DNA of 42,295 bases from JBDTMT01 sp033764095 (GTDB lineage Bacteria > Desulfobacterota > Binatia > HRBIN30 > CADEER01). The stretch spans positions 1 to 42,295 of the forward strand of contig JANRJF010000264.1 of assembly GCA_033764095.1 (NCBI GenBank). Direction: 5' to 3'. Shown here piece after piece: positions 30,342 to 42,257 of the stretch. Position numbers and translations under genes: made by a program. The first letter of the stretch is position 1; every line of letters starts with the position of its first letter. Under the pieces are notes generated by a model. It was not told the DNA's origin, ran no database searches, and saw only the letters and a program-made list of their open reading frames with translations.

Positions 30342-31394
30342 TCAGGCGACGGTGATCGCCGGATCGAGGTAGACGTCCTGGATGATGTGCAGCAGCTTGA
30401 CGCCGTCGTCCATCGGACGCTGAAACGCCTTGCGGCCCGAGATCAGTCCGGTGCCACCGGCGCGCTTGTTGACCACCGCCGTCTTCGCTGCCTCGACGAA
30501 GTCGCTGTCGCCGGACGACGCGCCACCCGAATTGATCAGGCCAATGCGGCCCATGTAGCAGTTCGCCACCTGGTAGCGGGTGAGGTCGATCGGGTGATCG
30601 GTGGTCAGCTTCTCGTAGACCAGCTTGCTGGTCTTGCCGAACTTGATGGCGGTGTAGCCGCCGTTGTTCTCCGGCGCCTTCTGCTTGATGATGTCCGCCT
30701 CGATCGTCACGCCGAGGTGGTTCGCCTGGCCGGTGAGGTCGGCCGAGACATGGTAGTCGACGCCGTCCTTCGTGAAGGCGTTGTTGCGCAGGTAGCACCA
30801 CAGCACGGTCGCCATGCCGAGCTCGTGCGCCATCTGGAAGGCGGTGCTGACCTCCTGGATCTGGCGCCCCGATTCCTCCGAGCCGAAGTAGATGGTCGCG
30901 CCGACCGCCGCGCATCCCATGTCGGCGGCCTGCTGCACGTGCGCGAACATGATCTGGTCGAACTTGTTCGGGTAGGTGAGCAGCTCGTTGTGGTTGAGCT
31001 TCAGCAGGAAGGGGATCTTCGGGGCGTACTTGCGGGCCACGGCGCCGAGCACGCCGAGCGTCGTGGCGACGGCATTGCAGCCGCCCTCGATGGCCAGGCG
31101 GATGATGTTCTCCGGGTCGAAGTAGATCGGGTTGGGGGCGAACGACGCGCCGGCACTGTGCTCGATGCCCTGGTCGACGGGGAGAATCGAGACATAACCG
31201 GTGCCGCCGAGGCGGCCGTGATCGAAGATCGCCTGCAGGTTGCGCAAGACCGGGATCGGCCGGTTGGTCTGCGCCAGCACGCGGTCGACGAAGTCCGGCC
31301 CGGGCAGATGCAGGCTCGATTTGTCGATCGTGGTGCAGCGGTGCGCGAGCAGCGACTCGGCCTCCTTGCCGAGCATGTCGCTGATTTTCGTCAT
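30342..31394 (-). CDS. fbaB: Class I fructose-bisphosphate aldolase, FbaB/DhnA type
   Basis: A 350-residue Schiff-base aldolase that cleaves fructose-1,6-bisphosphate in glycolysis or runs in reverse for gluconeogenesis. It matches E. coli FbaB in length and nearly throughout: MLGKEAESLLAHRC, GRLGGTGYVSILPVDQGIEH, FLLKLNHNELLTYPN, VGATIYFGSEESGRQI, DGVDYHVSADLTGQANHLG, ANCYMGRIGLINSGGA. I did not pin the catalytic lysine. The ATG at 31392-31394 has a GAGGAGG site; an in-frame extension upstream to 31529 is not family-like. It heads the leftward run with fabD. Confidence 0.94.
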   Translation of the reverse strand: MTKISDMLGKEAESLLAHRCTTIDKSSLHLPGPDFVDRVLAQTNRPIPVLRNLQAIFDHGRLGGTGYVSILPVDQGIEHSAGASFAPNPIYFDPENIIRLAIEGGCNAVATTLGVLGAVARKYAPKIPFLLKLNHNELLTYPNKFDQIMFAHVQQAADMGCAAVGATIYFGSEESGRQIQEVSTAFQMAHELGMATVLWCYLRNNAFTKDGVDYHVSADLTGQANHLGVTIEADIIKQKAPENNGGYTAIKFGKTSKLVYEKLTTDHPIDLTRYQVANCYMGRIGLINSGGASSGDSDFVEAAKTAVVNKRAGGTGLISGRKAFQRPMDDGVKLLHIIQDVYLDPAITVA

Positions 31395-31500
31395 CGGTCG
31401 GGCCTCCTCGTGCGCTGTGGTCGGGCGGCGCCGGTGGCGCGCGGGCGAGGAAGGGGCGAGCGGCGTCAGGCGGCGGACGCAAGATGAACGGGACGCGCCT

Positions 31501-31529
31501 CGCATACGACGATTCGTGTGCACGGGCAA
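31501..31529 (-). promoter_or_regulatory. Candidate promoter for fbaB-fabD run
   Basis: On the minus strand TTGCCC (complement of 31524-31529), a 17-base spacer, and TATGCG (complement of 31501-31506). This would place the start about 100 bases before the fbaB ATG. Match quality is modest. Confidence 0.3.
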
Positions 31530-31606
31530 GGCGCATTGCGGGAGGCATTCTTGCGACCACTGCGTGACGCCTGCTAGAGCCGACTGTCCCGGCTCTCCGC
31601 GGGTCA

Positions 31607-31688
31607 GCGAGAGTGGCGGAACTGGTAGACGCGCTAGACTTAGGATCTAGTGGGGCCACCCGTGGGGGTTCGAGTCCCCCCTCTCGCA
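31607..31688 (+). tRNA. tRNA-Leu(UAG)
   Basis: A seven-base-pair acceptor (GCGAGAG with CTCTCGC), discriminator A, a five-base-pair anticodon stem (CTAGA with TCTAG) and loop CTTAGGA. The anticodon TAG is at 31641-31643 and reads CUA leucine codons. A variable arm of leucine type follows the anticodon stem, and the T-arm contains GTTCGAGTC. The terminal CCA is not encoded. Confidence 0.95.
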
Positions 31689-31718
31689 TCTGTCGAGCGC
31701 GGCTGCCGGGACTTTTTC

Positions 31719-31746
31719 TTGAATCAGTATAGTGATGTCGTTAAGA
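31719..31746 (+). promoter_or_regulatory. Candidate promoter for trigger factor
   Basis: An A+T-rich island just before tig. TTGAAT (31719-31724), 16 bases, then TTAAGA (31741-31746) is one reading; TATAGT at 31728-31733 is an alternative -10 without a good -35. Transcription from tRNA-Leu may also read in. Confidence 0.35.
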
Positions 31747-31763
31747 CTCGGAGCGGTTCGTTG

Positions 31764-33080
31764 ATGACGAAAGTGGCAATGGAAACCGTCGATGCGGTTC
31801 GTCGGCGGTTGGCGGTCGAGATTCCGGCGGGTGAGGTGACGGCCGAAATCGAACGCGCCTATGAGCAGCTTCGCCGCCGGGCCCGCGTGCCTGGTTTTCG
31901 TCCCGGGCGCGCGCCGCGTCCGGTTCTGGAGAAGATGTTCGGCGATCAGGTGCGCGCCGACGTCTATGGCAAGCTGGTGCAGGACTCGTACACCGATGCG
32001 CTGCGCGAGCAGCAGATCAATCCGGTCAGCATGCCGGAGATCGTCACCGAGCAGGCGGAGCCGGGAGCGCCACTCCGCTATTCGGCGACCGTCGAGGTGC
32101 GGCCCGAGGTGGTGGCGCGCGACTACGTCGGGCTCGCGGTCGAGCGCCCGCGCCGGGCGGTCGGCGACGAGGACGTGACGCGTGTGATCGAGCAGTTCCG
32201 CCAGCGGCACGCGACGTTGACGCCAATCGCCGATCGCGACACCGCGATGCGCGGCGACGTGGCGACGATCGATTACGTCGCCCGCGTCGGCGATGCGATC
32301 GTGGGCCGCGGCGATCAGCGTCTGGTGGAGATCGGCGGTGAGCCGACCGACAGCCCGGGCGCGAAGCTGGAAGGCGCGCGAGTTGGCGAGGCGACGCACT
32401 TCGACATCGTCTACCCGGACGATCACGGCAACGCTGAGCTGGCTGGGAAGACGGTACACTTCGACGCCACGGTGCGCGCGCTGTCGCAGCGCGACGTGCC
32501 GGCGCTCGACGATGCGTTCGCCAGCGCGCATGCGGGGTGCGAGACGGTTGCCGAGATGCGCACTCGGGTGCGTGCGGATCTCGAGGCGACCGCCCAGCGC
32601 GAGGCGGAGTCCGCCGTGCGTGGGGCGCTGGTCGGCAAGCTGGTCGCGGCGCACGATTTCGCGGTGCCGCAGGCCATGATCGATCGCCGCGCCGAAGCGA
32701 TGGTCGAGGACGTGCTCGACAGCCTCGGTCCGCGCCGCCCACCGGCGAGCCGCGAAGGCGAGATGCGCCGCCAGCTGCAGCAGGACCTGCAGGGCCAGGC
32801 CCGCGACCACGTCAAGGCGGCGCTGCTGCTCGAGTCGGTCGCGACGCAGGAGCAGTTGACGGTCGACGAGGCCGAGCTCGACGCCCACATCGATCGCTTG
32901 GCGGAGGCGGCGGGCAAGGCGCGCGAGCGCGTGCGCCACCTGTACCACGATCCGAGTGCGCGCGCCGGTCTGCGCGGTCGCATGTTGCAGGAACGTGCCA
33001 TCGACTTGCTGGTTCAGCGCGCTACCATCACGGACGTGGATGGACCATCGGGCGTTGCTGGGGTACCTGGAAACGGCTAG
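31764..33080 (+). CDS. tig: Trigger factor (ribosome-bound chaperone)
   Basis: A 438-residue peptidyl-prolyl isomerase and chaperone at the ribosome exit tunnel. The N-terminal domain has VETV-type opening residues and the ribosome-docking GFRPGRAP motif (about residues 46-53). An FKBP-like domain follows (GDVATIDYVARVGD, then the ELAGKTVHFDATVRAL strand). The C-terminal helical arms are Gln/Arg/Glu-rich, as in the family. The ATG at 31764 has GGAG at ten bases; a second ATG five codons later is possible. It heads the conserved run tig-clpP-clpX-lon, which groups a chaperone with ATP-dependent proteases. Confidence 0.94.
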   Translation: MTKVAMETVDAVRRRLAVEIPAGEVTAEIERAYEQLRRRARVPGFRPGRAPRPVLEKMFGDQVRADVYGKLVQDSYTDALREQQINPVSMPEIVTEQAEPGAPLRYSATVEVRPEVVARDYVGLAVERPRRAVGDEDVTRVIEQFRQRHATLTPIADRDTAMRGDVATIDYVARVGDAIVGRGDQRLVEIGGEPTDSPGAKLEGARVGEATHFDIVYPDDHGNAELAGKTVHFDATVRALSQRDVPALDDAFASAHAGCETVAEMRTRVRADLEATAQREAESAVRGALVGKLVAAHDFAVPQAMIDRRAEAMVEDVLDSLGPRRPPASREGEMRRQLQQDLQGQARDHVKAALLLESVATQEQLTVDEAELDAHIDRLAEAAGKARERVRHLYHDPSARAGLRGRMLQERAIDLLVQRATITDVDGPSGVAGVPGNG

Positions 33081-33106
33081 ACTTCTCGTGGGAGTGTCGC
33101 CACGGC

Positions 33107-33703
33107 ATGAATCTGATTCCGATTGTAATTGAGCAGACTGGTCGTGGTGAGCGGGCCTTCGATATCTTTTCGAGGTTGCTGAAGGATCGCATCGTCTTCC
33201 TCGGCTCTCCGATCACCGACGAGGTTGCCAACCTGATCACCGCGCAGCTCCTCTTCCTCGAGTCGGAGGATCCGGAGCGCGACATTCACTTCTACATCAA
33301 CTCGCCAGGGGGTTCGGTGACCGCCGGCCTCGCGATCTACGACACCATGCAGTACATCCGTCCCGAGGTGTCGACGCTCTGTCTCGGGCAGGCGGCGAGC
33401 ATGGCGGCTTGGTTGCTGGCCTCGGGTGGACGCGGCAAGCGCTACACGCTGCCGCACGCGCGCATCATGATCCACCAGCCGCTCGGCGGCGTGCAGGGTC
33501 CGGCGGTGGACATCGACATCCAGGCGCGGGAAATCCTGCGCTTGCGCGAGCAGCTCAACAATGTGTTGGTGAAGCACACCGGTCAGAGCTTGAAGAAGAT
33601 CGAGAAAGACACGGATCGCGATCTCTTCATGACCGGCAAGCAGGCGGTTGAGTATGGACTGGTTGACGAGGTGATCGTCAGCCGGTCGATCAAGAAAGTG
33701 TGA
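33107..33703 (+). CDS. clpP: ATP-dependent Clp protease proteolytic subunit
   Basis: A 198-residue serine protease that forms the tetradecameric chamber fed by ClpX. The triad is Ser98 (GQAASMAAW), His123 (ARIMIHQPLGG) and Asp172 (TDRDLFM), at the standard spacing. FYINSPGGSV is the family substrate-strand motif. The ATG has GGGAG upstream and follows tig by 26 bp. The MNLIPIVIEQTGRGER start is family-typical and shows no long propeptide. ClpX follows after ten bases. Confidence 0.96.
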   Translation: MNLIPIVIEQTGRGERAFDIFSRLLKDRIVFLGSPITDEVANLITAQLLFLESEDPERDIHFYINSPGGSVTAGLAIYDTMQYIRPEVSTLCLGQAASMAAWLLASGGRGKRYTLPHARIMIHQPLGGVQGPAVDIDIQAREILRLREQLNNVLVKHTGQSLKKIEKDTDRDLFMTGKQAVEYGLVDEVIVSRSIKKV

Positions 33704-33713
33704 GCGGTGGCCT

Positions 33714-34967
<1,254 letters not shown>

Positions 34968-35002
34968 GCGCGGTAGCCGCCCGCCGAGGAGAAGGACCGC
35001 AC

Positions 35003-37456
<2,454 letters not shown>

Positions 37457-37479
37457 CTGATCGGGAAGGCGCGGTTCGG

Positions 37480-37508
37480 TTGACTCGCTACCGGCGCGCT
37501 GTTATAGC
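37480..37508 (+). promoter_or_regulatory. Promoter for the HU gene
   Basis: TTGACT (37480-37485), a 17-base spacer and TATAGC (37503-37508), a good sigma-70 match. Transcription would start near 37515, about 30 bases before the ATG. The -10 box lies inside the inverted repeat at 37491-37513. Confidence 0.6.
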
Positions 37509-37513
37509 GCCGG
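37491..37513 (+). promoter_or_regulatory. Inverted repeat over the HU promoter
   Basis: CCGGCGC and GCGCCGG form a perfect seven-base dyad around a nine-base centre that contains TTATA of the -10 box. An alternative overlapping stem (GCGCT with AGCGC) uses the same bases. It could be a protein-binding site, or a weak terminator for lon read-through. Confidence 0.45.
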
Positions 37514-37544
37514 GGTTACTCCTCGCCGCAACCACGGGGGCGGA

Positions 37545-37829
37545 ATGACCAAAGCTGAGCTGATTGAATCCGTTGCAAGCAAAGTCGACCTGCCGCGCGC
37601 GACCGCCGAGCGTGCCGTCAACACGATGTTCGACGAGATGACGGCGGCCCTGCGGCAGGGCGACAAGGTCAACATTTCCGGTTTCGGCACGTTCTCCGTG
37701 TCGACGCGCAAAGCGCGCACCGGCCGCAACCCGAAGACCGGCGAGAGCATCGAAATCGCCGCGTCGAGGGCGGCCAAGTTCAAGCCGGGCAAGACCCTGA
37801 AGGACGAGATCAACGACGGCGGCAAGTAG
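37545..37829 (+). CDS. HU/IHF-family DNA-binding protein
   Basis: A 94-residue nucleoid protein that bends DNA. It opens with MTKAELIESVASKVDLPRAT, has the core NISGFGTFSV and the DNA-binding arm RTGRNPKTGESIEI, ending with KFKPGKTLKDEIN. This is the HU length and arm sequence; the family includes HU-alpha, HU-beta and IHF subunits, which I cannot separate safely. It has its own promoter and follows lon by 88 bp, a common arrangement with hupB. Confidence 0.94.
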   Translation: MTKAELIESVASKVDLPRATAERAVNTMFDEMTAALRQGDKVNISGFGTFSVSTRKARTGRNPKTGESIEIAASRAAKFKPGKTLKDEINDGGK

Positions 37830-37854
37830 GGTACGAGCGCGCTGACCCCGATCG

Positions 37855-37926
37855 GGCGGTTAGCTCAGCGGGAGAGCATCGGCCTTACAAGCCGGGGGTC
37901 ATCCGTTCAAATCGGATACCGCCCAC
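37855..37926 (+). tRNA. tRNA-Val(UAC)
   Basis: Acceptor GGGCGGT with ACCGCCC and discriminator A. Anticodon stem TCGGC with GCCGG (one G-T pair) and loop CTTACAA; anticodon TAC at 37887-37889 reads valine codons. The D-arm TTAGCTCAGCGGGAGAGC and T-arm GTTCAAATC are standard. CCA is not encoded. Confidence 0.95.
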
Positions 37927-38006
37927 TTCGGTCCGAGTCCAAGCCACATGGCGCCCACGGCGCCGATCACCGAGAGAAGACACACACACGCCATAGACAG
38001 CCTTGC

Positions 38007-38084
<78 letters not shown>

Positions 38085-38124
38085 TTCATTGCTTCTTCAG
38101 GCAACAACGCACGGAGCCCACATC

Positions 38125-38583
38125 ATGATGAAGTCCACCGCCATGCTGACGCGCGAGGATGCGCTCGCGGCGCGCCGCTGGTTCGTCATCGACGCGAGCG
38201 GCAAAGTCCTCGGCCGTGTGGCGTCAGAGGCGGCCGGCCTGCTGCGCGGCAAGCACAAGCCGGGCTTCACGCCGCATGTTGATTGCGGTGATTTCGTGGT
38301 CATCGTCAACGCCGAGCAGGTGCAGTTGACCGGGCCGAAGGAACTCAACAAGGTCTACCATCGGCACAGCGGCTTTCCCGGTGGGATCAGGAGCCAGACG
38401 GCGGGTCGCGTTCGCGCGACCCATCCGGAGCGCCTGTTGCGCATGGCGGTGACCGGCATGCTGCCGAAGAACCGACTTGGGCGGCGGCTGGCGACCAAGC
38501 TCAAGATCTACGCTGGAGCCGAGCATCCGCACGCGGCGCAGCGGCCCGAAGTGGTCGAGTCCAAGCGCGCTCCGCGCGCCTGA
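38125..38583 (+). CDS. rplM: 50S ribosomal protein L13
   Basis: A 152-residue ribosomal protein. Family blocks are RRWFVIDASGKVLGRVAS, LLRGKHKPGFTPHVDCGDFV, YHRHSGFPGG and the C-terminal MLPKNRLGRR with LKIYAGAEHPHAAQ. The ATG at 38125 has GGAG nine bases upstream; a second ATG follows directly. It is paired with rpsI, 14 bp downstream, as in most bacteria. The leader may be shared with tRNA-Asp. Confidence 0.96.
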   Translation: MMKSTAMLTREDALAARRWFVIDASGKVLGRVASEAAGLLRGKHKPGFTPHVDCGDFVVIVNAEQVQLTGPKELNKVYHRHSGFPGGIRSQTAGRVRATHPERLLRMAVTGMLPKNRLGRRLATKLKIYAGAEHPHAAQRPEVVESKRAPRA

Positions 38584-38597
38584 AAAGGAAGATCGTC

Positions 38598-38996
38598 ATG
38601 GCAGAACGCTCCGCTTCCACTGACGCCACCGGCCGTCGCAAGACTGCCGTTGCGCGTGTCCGCCTGGTCGCCGGCGGCGGCGCCATCACCATCAACAAGC
38701 GCTCGATCGACGACTACTTCGGTCGTCCGACGCTGCGCATGATCGTCAACCAGCCGCTCGAACTCACCAATACCAAGGGCAATTTCGACGTGAAGGTGAA
38801 CGTCGTCGGCGGCGGCACGTCCGCGCAGGCTTCGGCCATCCGGCACGGCATCACGCGGGCGCTGATCGAAACCAACCCCGACCTGCGTCCGCCACTGAAG
38901 AAGGCGGGCTTCGTCACGCGCGATCCGCGCGAGGTCGAGCGCAAGAAGTACGGGCGCCACAAGGCGCGCAAGCGTCCGCAGTACTCGAAGCGCTGA
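38598..38996 (+). CDS. rpsI: 30S ribosomal protein S9
   Basis: A 132-residue ribosomal protein. The GRRKTAVARVRL block, the DYFGRPTLRMIVNQPLEL block and the GITRAL block are present, and the C-terminus ends in the universal SKR tail that reaches the P-site tRNA. The ATG has AAGGAAG upstream. It converges on lptG with 14 bp between the stops. Confidence 0.97.
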   Translation: MAERSASTDATGRRKTAVARVRLVAGGGAITINKRSIDDYFGRPTLRMIVNQPLELTNTKGNFDVKVNVVGGGTSAQASAIRHGITRALIETNPDLRPPLKKAGFVTRDPREVERKKYGRHKARKRPQYSKR

Positions 38997-39010
38997 AGCG
39001 GATCGCCGCC

Positions 39011-40102
39011 TCAGTCGCTGGAGAGAAACAGCACCGCGCCGAGCAGCGCGTACACGCCGTTGGCGGCCCACGCCGCGATGGCGGGGGGGAGGGCTCCGGT
39101 CTGGCCCAGCGAGGTCGAGAGGCCGAGCAGGACCCAGTAGCCGAACCCCACCCCGGTGCCGAGCCCGACGATCGCCGCAATGCTGGGGTGGCGCCGCAGC
39201 CGCCCGGCGATTGGCACGGCGACCAAGGCGAGTACCGCGCTGGCAAACGGCAGCGCGAGCTTCAGGTAGAGATCGACGAGGTAATGTGAGGCGTCGATAC
39301 CCTTGCGCGTCATGCCGTCGATGCGCTCGTTCAATGCGGTGAAGCTCAGCTCCTCGGGCTCGCGCTGGACCTCGAGAAAGTCGTTCAGCGTCTCGGCGAT
39401 GACCAGGCCGTCGACGGCGATCGGTTGGGCGTGTGCGGTATCGCCGTCCATCTCGTACGCGACGGCGTCCGTCACCTGCCAGCGGCCGTCGATCCACTGC
39501 GCGCGCGGCACCTGCAGCACGGTGCGCAGTCGGAAGTCGTCGTCGAGGCGATAGATGGTCAGGTCGAATACCGCTTGTTGGGCACGATCGACGTAGTCGA
39601 TGTGGTAGAAGCCGTCGGCGCCGTGGTACCAGATGCTGCGGTCGCTCAGGACGCCGCGCAGCGCGCGCTTGCGGATCTCGATGTTGTTCACGTGCTGGAA
39701 CTTGCGCGAGCAGTAGGGGACCACGGTCTCGTTCCAGACCAGCGCGGCGATGCTCACCAGCGCCGCCAGCACCAGGACCGGTGTACCGGTCTGGATGAGG
39801 CTGACCCCGCCGGCGCGCAGCGCGATGATCTCGTTGCGACGTCCCATCAGGCCGAAGGTCAGCAACGCCGCGGTGATCACCGCCGGCGGGGTGACCTGGG
39901 TGAGCATGAGCGGGATCTTGAAGAGGAAATACCGAGTCGCCGCGCTCACCGTGGCATCGTGGCGCAGCAGGATGTCGAGGCGATCGAATAGGTCGATGAC
40001 AATGTACAGCAGGACGAAGCCTGCCAGGATCGGGACGAACCATCCGATGAACTGGCGCGCGACGTAGCGACTGACGACGCCGAAGGAAACGGGGGCGGCC
40101 AT
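39011..40102 (-). CDS. lptG: LPS export permease LptG
   Basis: A 363-residue inner-membrane permease of the YjgP/YjgQ family that pulls lipopolysaccharide from the membrane, with LptB and LptF. N-terminal helices (WFVPILAGFVLLYIVIDLFD, and the LTQVTPPAVITAALLTFG loop and helix) are followed by a periplasmic beta domain (about 130-270) and three C-terminal helices. MGRRNEIIALRAGG is the conserved cytoplasmic coupling helix that docks on LptB. It lies three bases after the lptF stop, so the pair is one unit. Presence of lptF and lptG implies LPS in the outer membrane. Confidence 0.92.
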   Translation of the reverse strand: MAAPVSFGVVSRYVARQFIGWFVPILAGFVLLYIVIDLFDRLDILLRHDATVSAATRYFLFKIPLMLTQVTPPAVITAALLTFGLMGRRNEIIALRAGGVSLIQTGTPVLVLAALVSIAALVWNETVVPYCSRKFQHVNNIEIRKRALRGVLSDRSIWYHGADGFYHIDYVDRAQQAVFDLTIYRLDDDFRLRTVLQVPRAQWIDGRWQVTDAVAYEMDGDTAHAQPIAVDGLVIAETLNDFLEVQREPEELSFTALNERIDGMTRKGIDASHYLVDLYLKLALPFASAVLALVAVPIAGRLRRHPSIAAIVGLGTGVGFGYWVLLGLSTSLGQTGALPPAIAAWAANGVYALLGAVLFLSSD

Positions 40103-40105
40103 CGT

Positions 40106-41287
40106 TCAGCCCGCTGCCGCGCCACCGGAAACGGGGCGACGGCGCAGCCAGCCCGAGAGGCGATCCCGGAGTGGCGCGCCTGGGGAGCCGGTCTCGCGTG
40201 CGGCGCGCGCCAACAGCACGGCTGCCACGCTGGCCAGCACGGCGTTGGGCAGCCAGACCGCCACCAGCGGTGGCAGGGCACCGCGTTCGCCGAGGTTCTG
40301 CCCGAAGGTGAGCAGCAGGTAATAGAGGAAGATCAGCACCAGGCTGATCGAGAAGCCGCGCGAGTGGACCGAACGCGTCGGCTGAATGCCGAGCGGAACG
40401 CCGAGTGCGGCAAAGACCAGGCAGGCAAAGGCAATGGCGTACTTGCGGGCCGCCTCGACACGTTCCACGTAGGCCGGTTCCCCGGCCGCCTGCTTGGCCG
40501 CGATCGCCGCCTGCAATTCGGCGCGCGTCATCTCACTGGCGTCCTTTTCGCGGTTGCGCAGTTGGGCGAGGGCGGCGTTGAGGTCGAGGGTGATGTCATA
40601 GGTGACGAAGCGGGTGTCCTGATAGCCCTGTCCGCGGCCGGTGCTGTATATGCCACCGTTCTGCAGGCGCAGCGTCAGGCTGTGTCGGGTTTCGTTGGTG
40701 ACCAGACGGCCGCTCTCGGCGTAGACGGTGTTGCGCATGGACGCATCGCGGCTGTCGGCGATCAGCACCCCCTCGAGCAGGTCGCTGGCCGGTTGGACGC
40801 GATCGACATAGATGACCAGATCCTTGAACTCGTCGTTGAACACCTTCGGCTTGATGCCGGCCACCGCGCGCGTCTTGACGATCTCATACAGCCCCGTACG
40901 CAGATGGCTGTTGCCCCATGGGCGGGCGGTGATCGAGAGCCACAGCGTCAGCAAAGCGACGGTGGCAGCAAACGCTGCCACTGGGACCAGCAGGCGAAAC
41001 AGGCTGATGCCGGCGGCGCGCAGCGCCACCACCTCGCTATCAGAGGACAAGCGCCCAAACGCCACCAGGATCGCGAGCAGTAGGGCCATCGGAACAGTCA
41101 ACTCGAGGAACGCAGGCATGATGTACGAAAAGATGAGCGCCATCTGCCCGAGCGGGACGCCGCGGTTGACCACCAGCTCGACGAGCTTGAGGATGCGGAT
41201 GATCAGCAGGATCGAGGTGAAGACCGCCAACCCGAGCAGGAAGGGCACGACCATCTCGCGCAGGATGTAGCGGTCGAGAATCTTCAC
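40106..41287 (-). CDS. lptF: LPS export permease LptF
   Basis: About 393 residues from the GTG at 41285-41287, chosen because VKILDRYILREMVVPF is the family opening; the longer upstream frame is not family-like and overlaps the divergent rlmB. Six helices surround a periplasmic beta domain, and RLSSDSEVVALRAAG is the coupling helix that contacts LptB. The C-terminal tail is Arg/Pro-rich. No ribosome site is clear. It is followed by lptG at three bases and is divergent from rlmB with only 16 bp between starts. Confidence 0.9.
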   Translation of the reverse strand: MKILDRYILREMVVPFLLGLAVFTSILLIIRILKLVELVVNRGVPLGQMALIFSYIMPAFLELTVPMALLLAILVAFGRLSSDSEVVALRAAGISLFRLLVPVAAFAATVALLTLWLSITARPWGNSHLRTGLYEIVKTRAVAGIKPKVFNDEFKDLVIYVDRVQPASDLLEGVLIADSRDASMRNTVYAESGRLVTNETRHSLTLRLQNGGIYSTGRGQGYQDTRFVTYDITLDLNAALAQLRNREKDASEMTRAELQAAIAAKQAAGEPAYVERVEAARKYAIAFACLVFAALGVPLGIQPTRSVHSRGFSISLVLIFLYYLLLTFGQNLGERGALPPLVAVWLPNAVLASVAAVLLARAARETGSPGAPLRDRLSGWLRRRPVSGGAAAG

Positions 41288-41303
41288 TGCGGAGCGAATG
41301 CTA

Positions 41304-42083
41304 ATGAAGGGGCCACGCGATGTAAACGCGCGCCGCGGTGCGCCGTCGCCAGCCGGGCCGCGCTGGGTCTTCGGCGTCAACGCGGTCGAGCGCCGGCTGT
41401 CGGTGCAGCCGGGGTCGGTGCGCGAGGTTCGCCTCGCTGGACCGGCGTCGCCGCGTCGCAATACCGTCGCCGCACTTGCTCGCGCCGCCGGCGTCGCGGT
41501 GCGCGAATGTGACGCCGCCGAAATGCGGCGGATGACCGGCAGCGAGGAGCATCAAGGGGTGGCGGCCCTGGTGGCACCGTTTGCGTATGCCGATCTTGAG
41601 GTGGTGGTGGGGGCGGACCCTGGACCGCTGCTCCTGCTCGACCAGATCCAGGATCCACACAATCTCGGGGCGCTGGTGCGTACGGCGGCCGCGGTCGGAG
41701 TCGCGGCGGTGGTCATTCCCCGTCACGGCGCCGCCGGGGTGACGGCCGCCGTGGAGAAGGTTGCCGCCGGGGCGGTCAACGACGTGCCGATTTGCCAGGT
41801 GGCCAATCTCCATCGAACCCTGCTCGACCTCCGCGAGCTGGGGTACTGGAGCATCGCCCTGGTGCCGCGCGGCGGGGTGGATCTCTTCACCATCGACCTA
41901 CCGGAACGGCCGGCCCTGGTTCTGGGCGGTGAGGGCGGGATTCGCCCGCTGGTCGCATCGACCTGTGATTTCCTGGCTTCCATCCCCCAAAGGTCGGGGG
42001 TCGAATCGCTCAATGCGTCCGTCGCCGGAGCGGTCGCCATGTACGAGGTTGCCCGCCGGCTTCGGCGGCTTGACAGGTTGTAG
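41304..42083 (+). CDS. rlmB: 23S rRNA (guanosine-2'-O)-methyltransferase RlmB-like, TrmH family
   Basis: About 259 residues from the ATG at 41304, which has GGAG at nine bases; the ATG at 41298 would be only three bases away. A small N-terminal substrate-binding domain (VFGVNAVERRL) is followed by the SPOUT knot: LLLLDQIQDPHNLGALVRTA is motif 1, LVLGGEGGIRPL is motif 2 and ESLNASVAGAVAMYE is motif 3. The family methylates the 2'-hydroxyl of guanosine, G2251 of 23S rRNA in the case of RlmB; closely related tRNA methylases cannot be fully excluded. tRNA-Thr follows 93 bp downstream. Confidence 0.9.
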   Translation: MKGPRDVNARRGAPSPAGPRWVFGVNAVERRLSVQPGSVREVRLAGPASPRRNTVAALARAAGVAVRECDAAEMRRMTGSEEHQGVAALVAPFAYADLEVVVGADPGPLLLLDQIQDPHNLGALVRTAAAVGVAAVVIPRHGAAGVTAAVEKVAAGAVNDVPICQVANLHRTLLDLRELGYWSIALVPRGGVDLFTIDLPERPALVLGGEGGIRPLVASTCDFLASIPQRSGVESLNASVAGAVAMYEVARRLRRLDRL

Positions 42084-42176
42084 GGACCGCTGGTAAGGAG
42101 CACGTTTCACGCCAGGCGGCGGCGTGTATTCAGCACACGACTCTTCAAAATTGGACGCGTTCTCGAGGCCGCGTGA

Positions 42177-42251
42177 GCCGATGTAGCTCAAGGGTAGAGC
42201 GACTGACTTGTAATCAGTAGGTTGCCAGTTCGATTCTGGCCATCGGCTCCA
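42177..42251 (+). tRNA. tRNA-Thr(UGU)
   Basis: Acceptor GCCGATG with CATCGGC, discriminator T and an encoded CCA (42249-42251). Anticodon stem ACTGA with TCAGT and loop CTTGTAA; anticodon TGT at 42209-42211. The T-arm has GTTCGATTC. It starts the tRNA group that continues past the right edge. Confidence 0.96.
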
Positions 42252-42257
42252 TGCAGG

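Noticed and set aside
29748..31487. A 579-codon plus-strand frame opposite fabD and fbaB
   Set aside because: Antisense shadow; both minus-strand genes match their families end to end.
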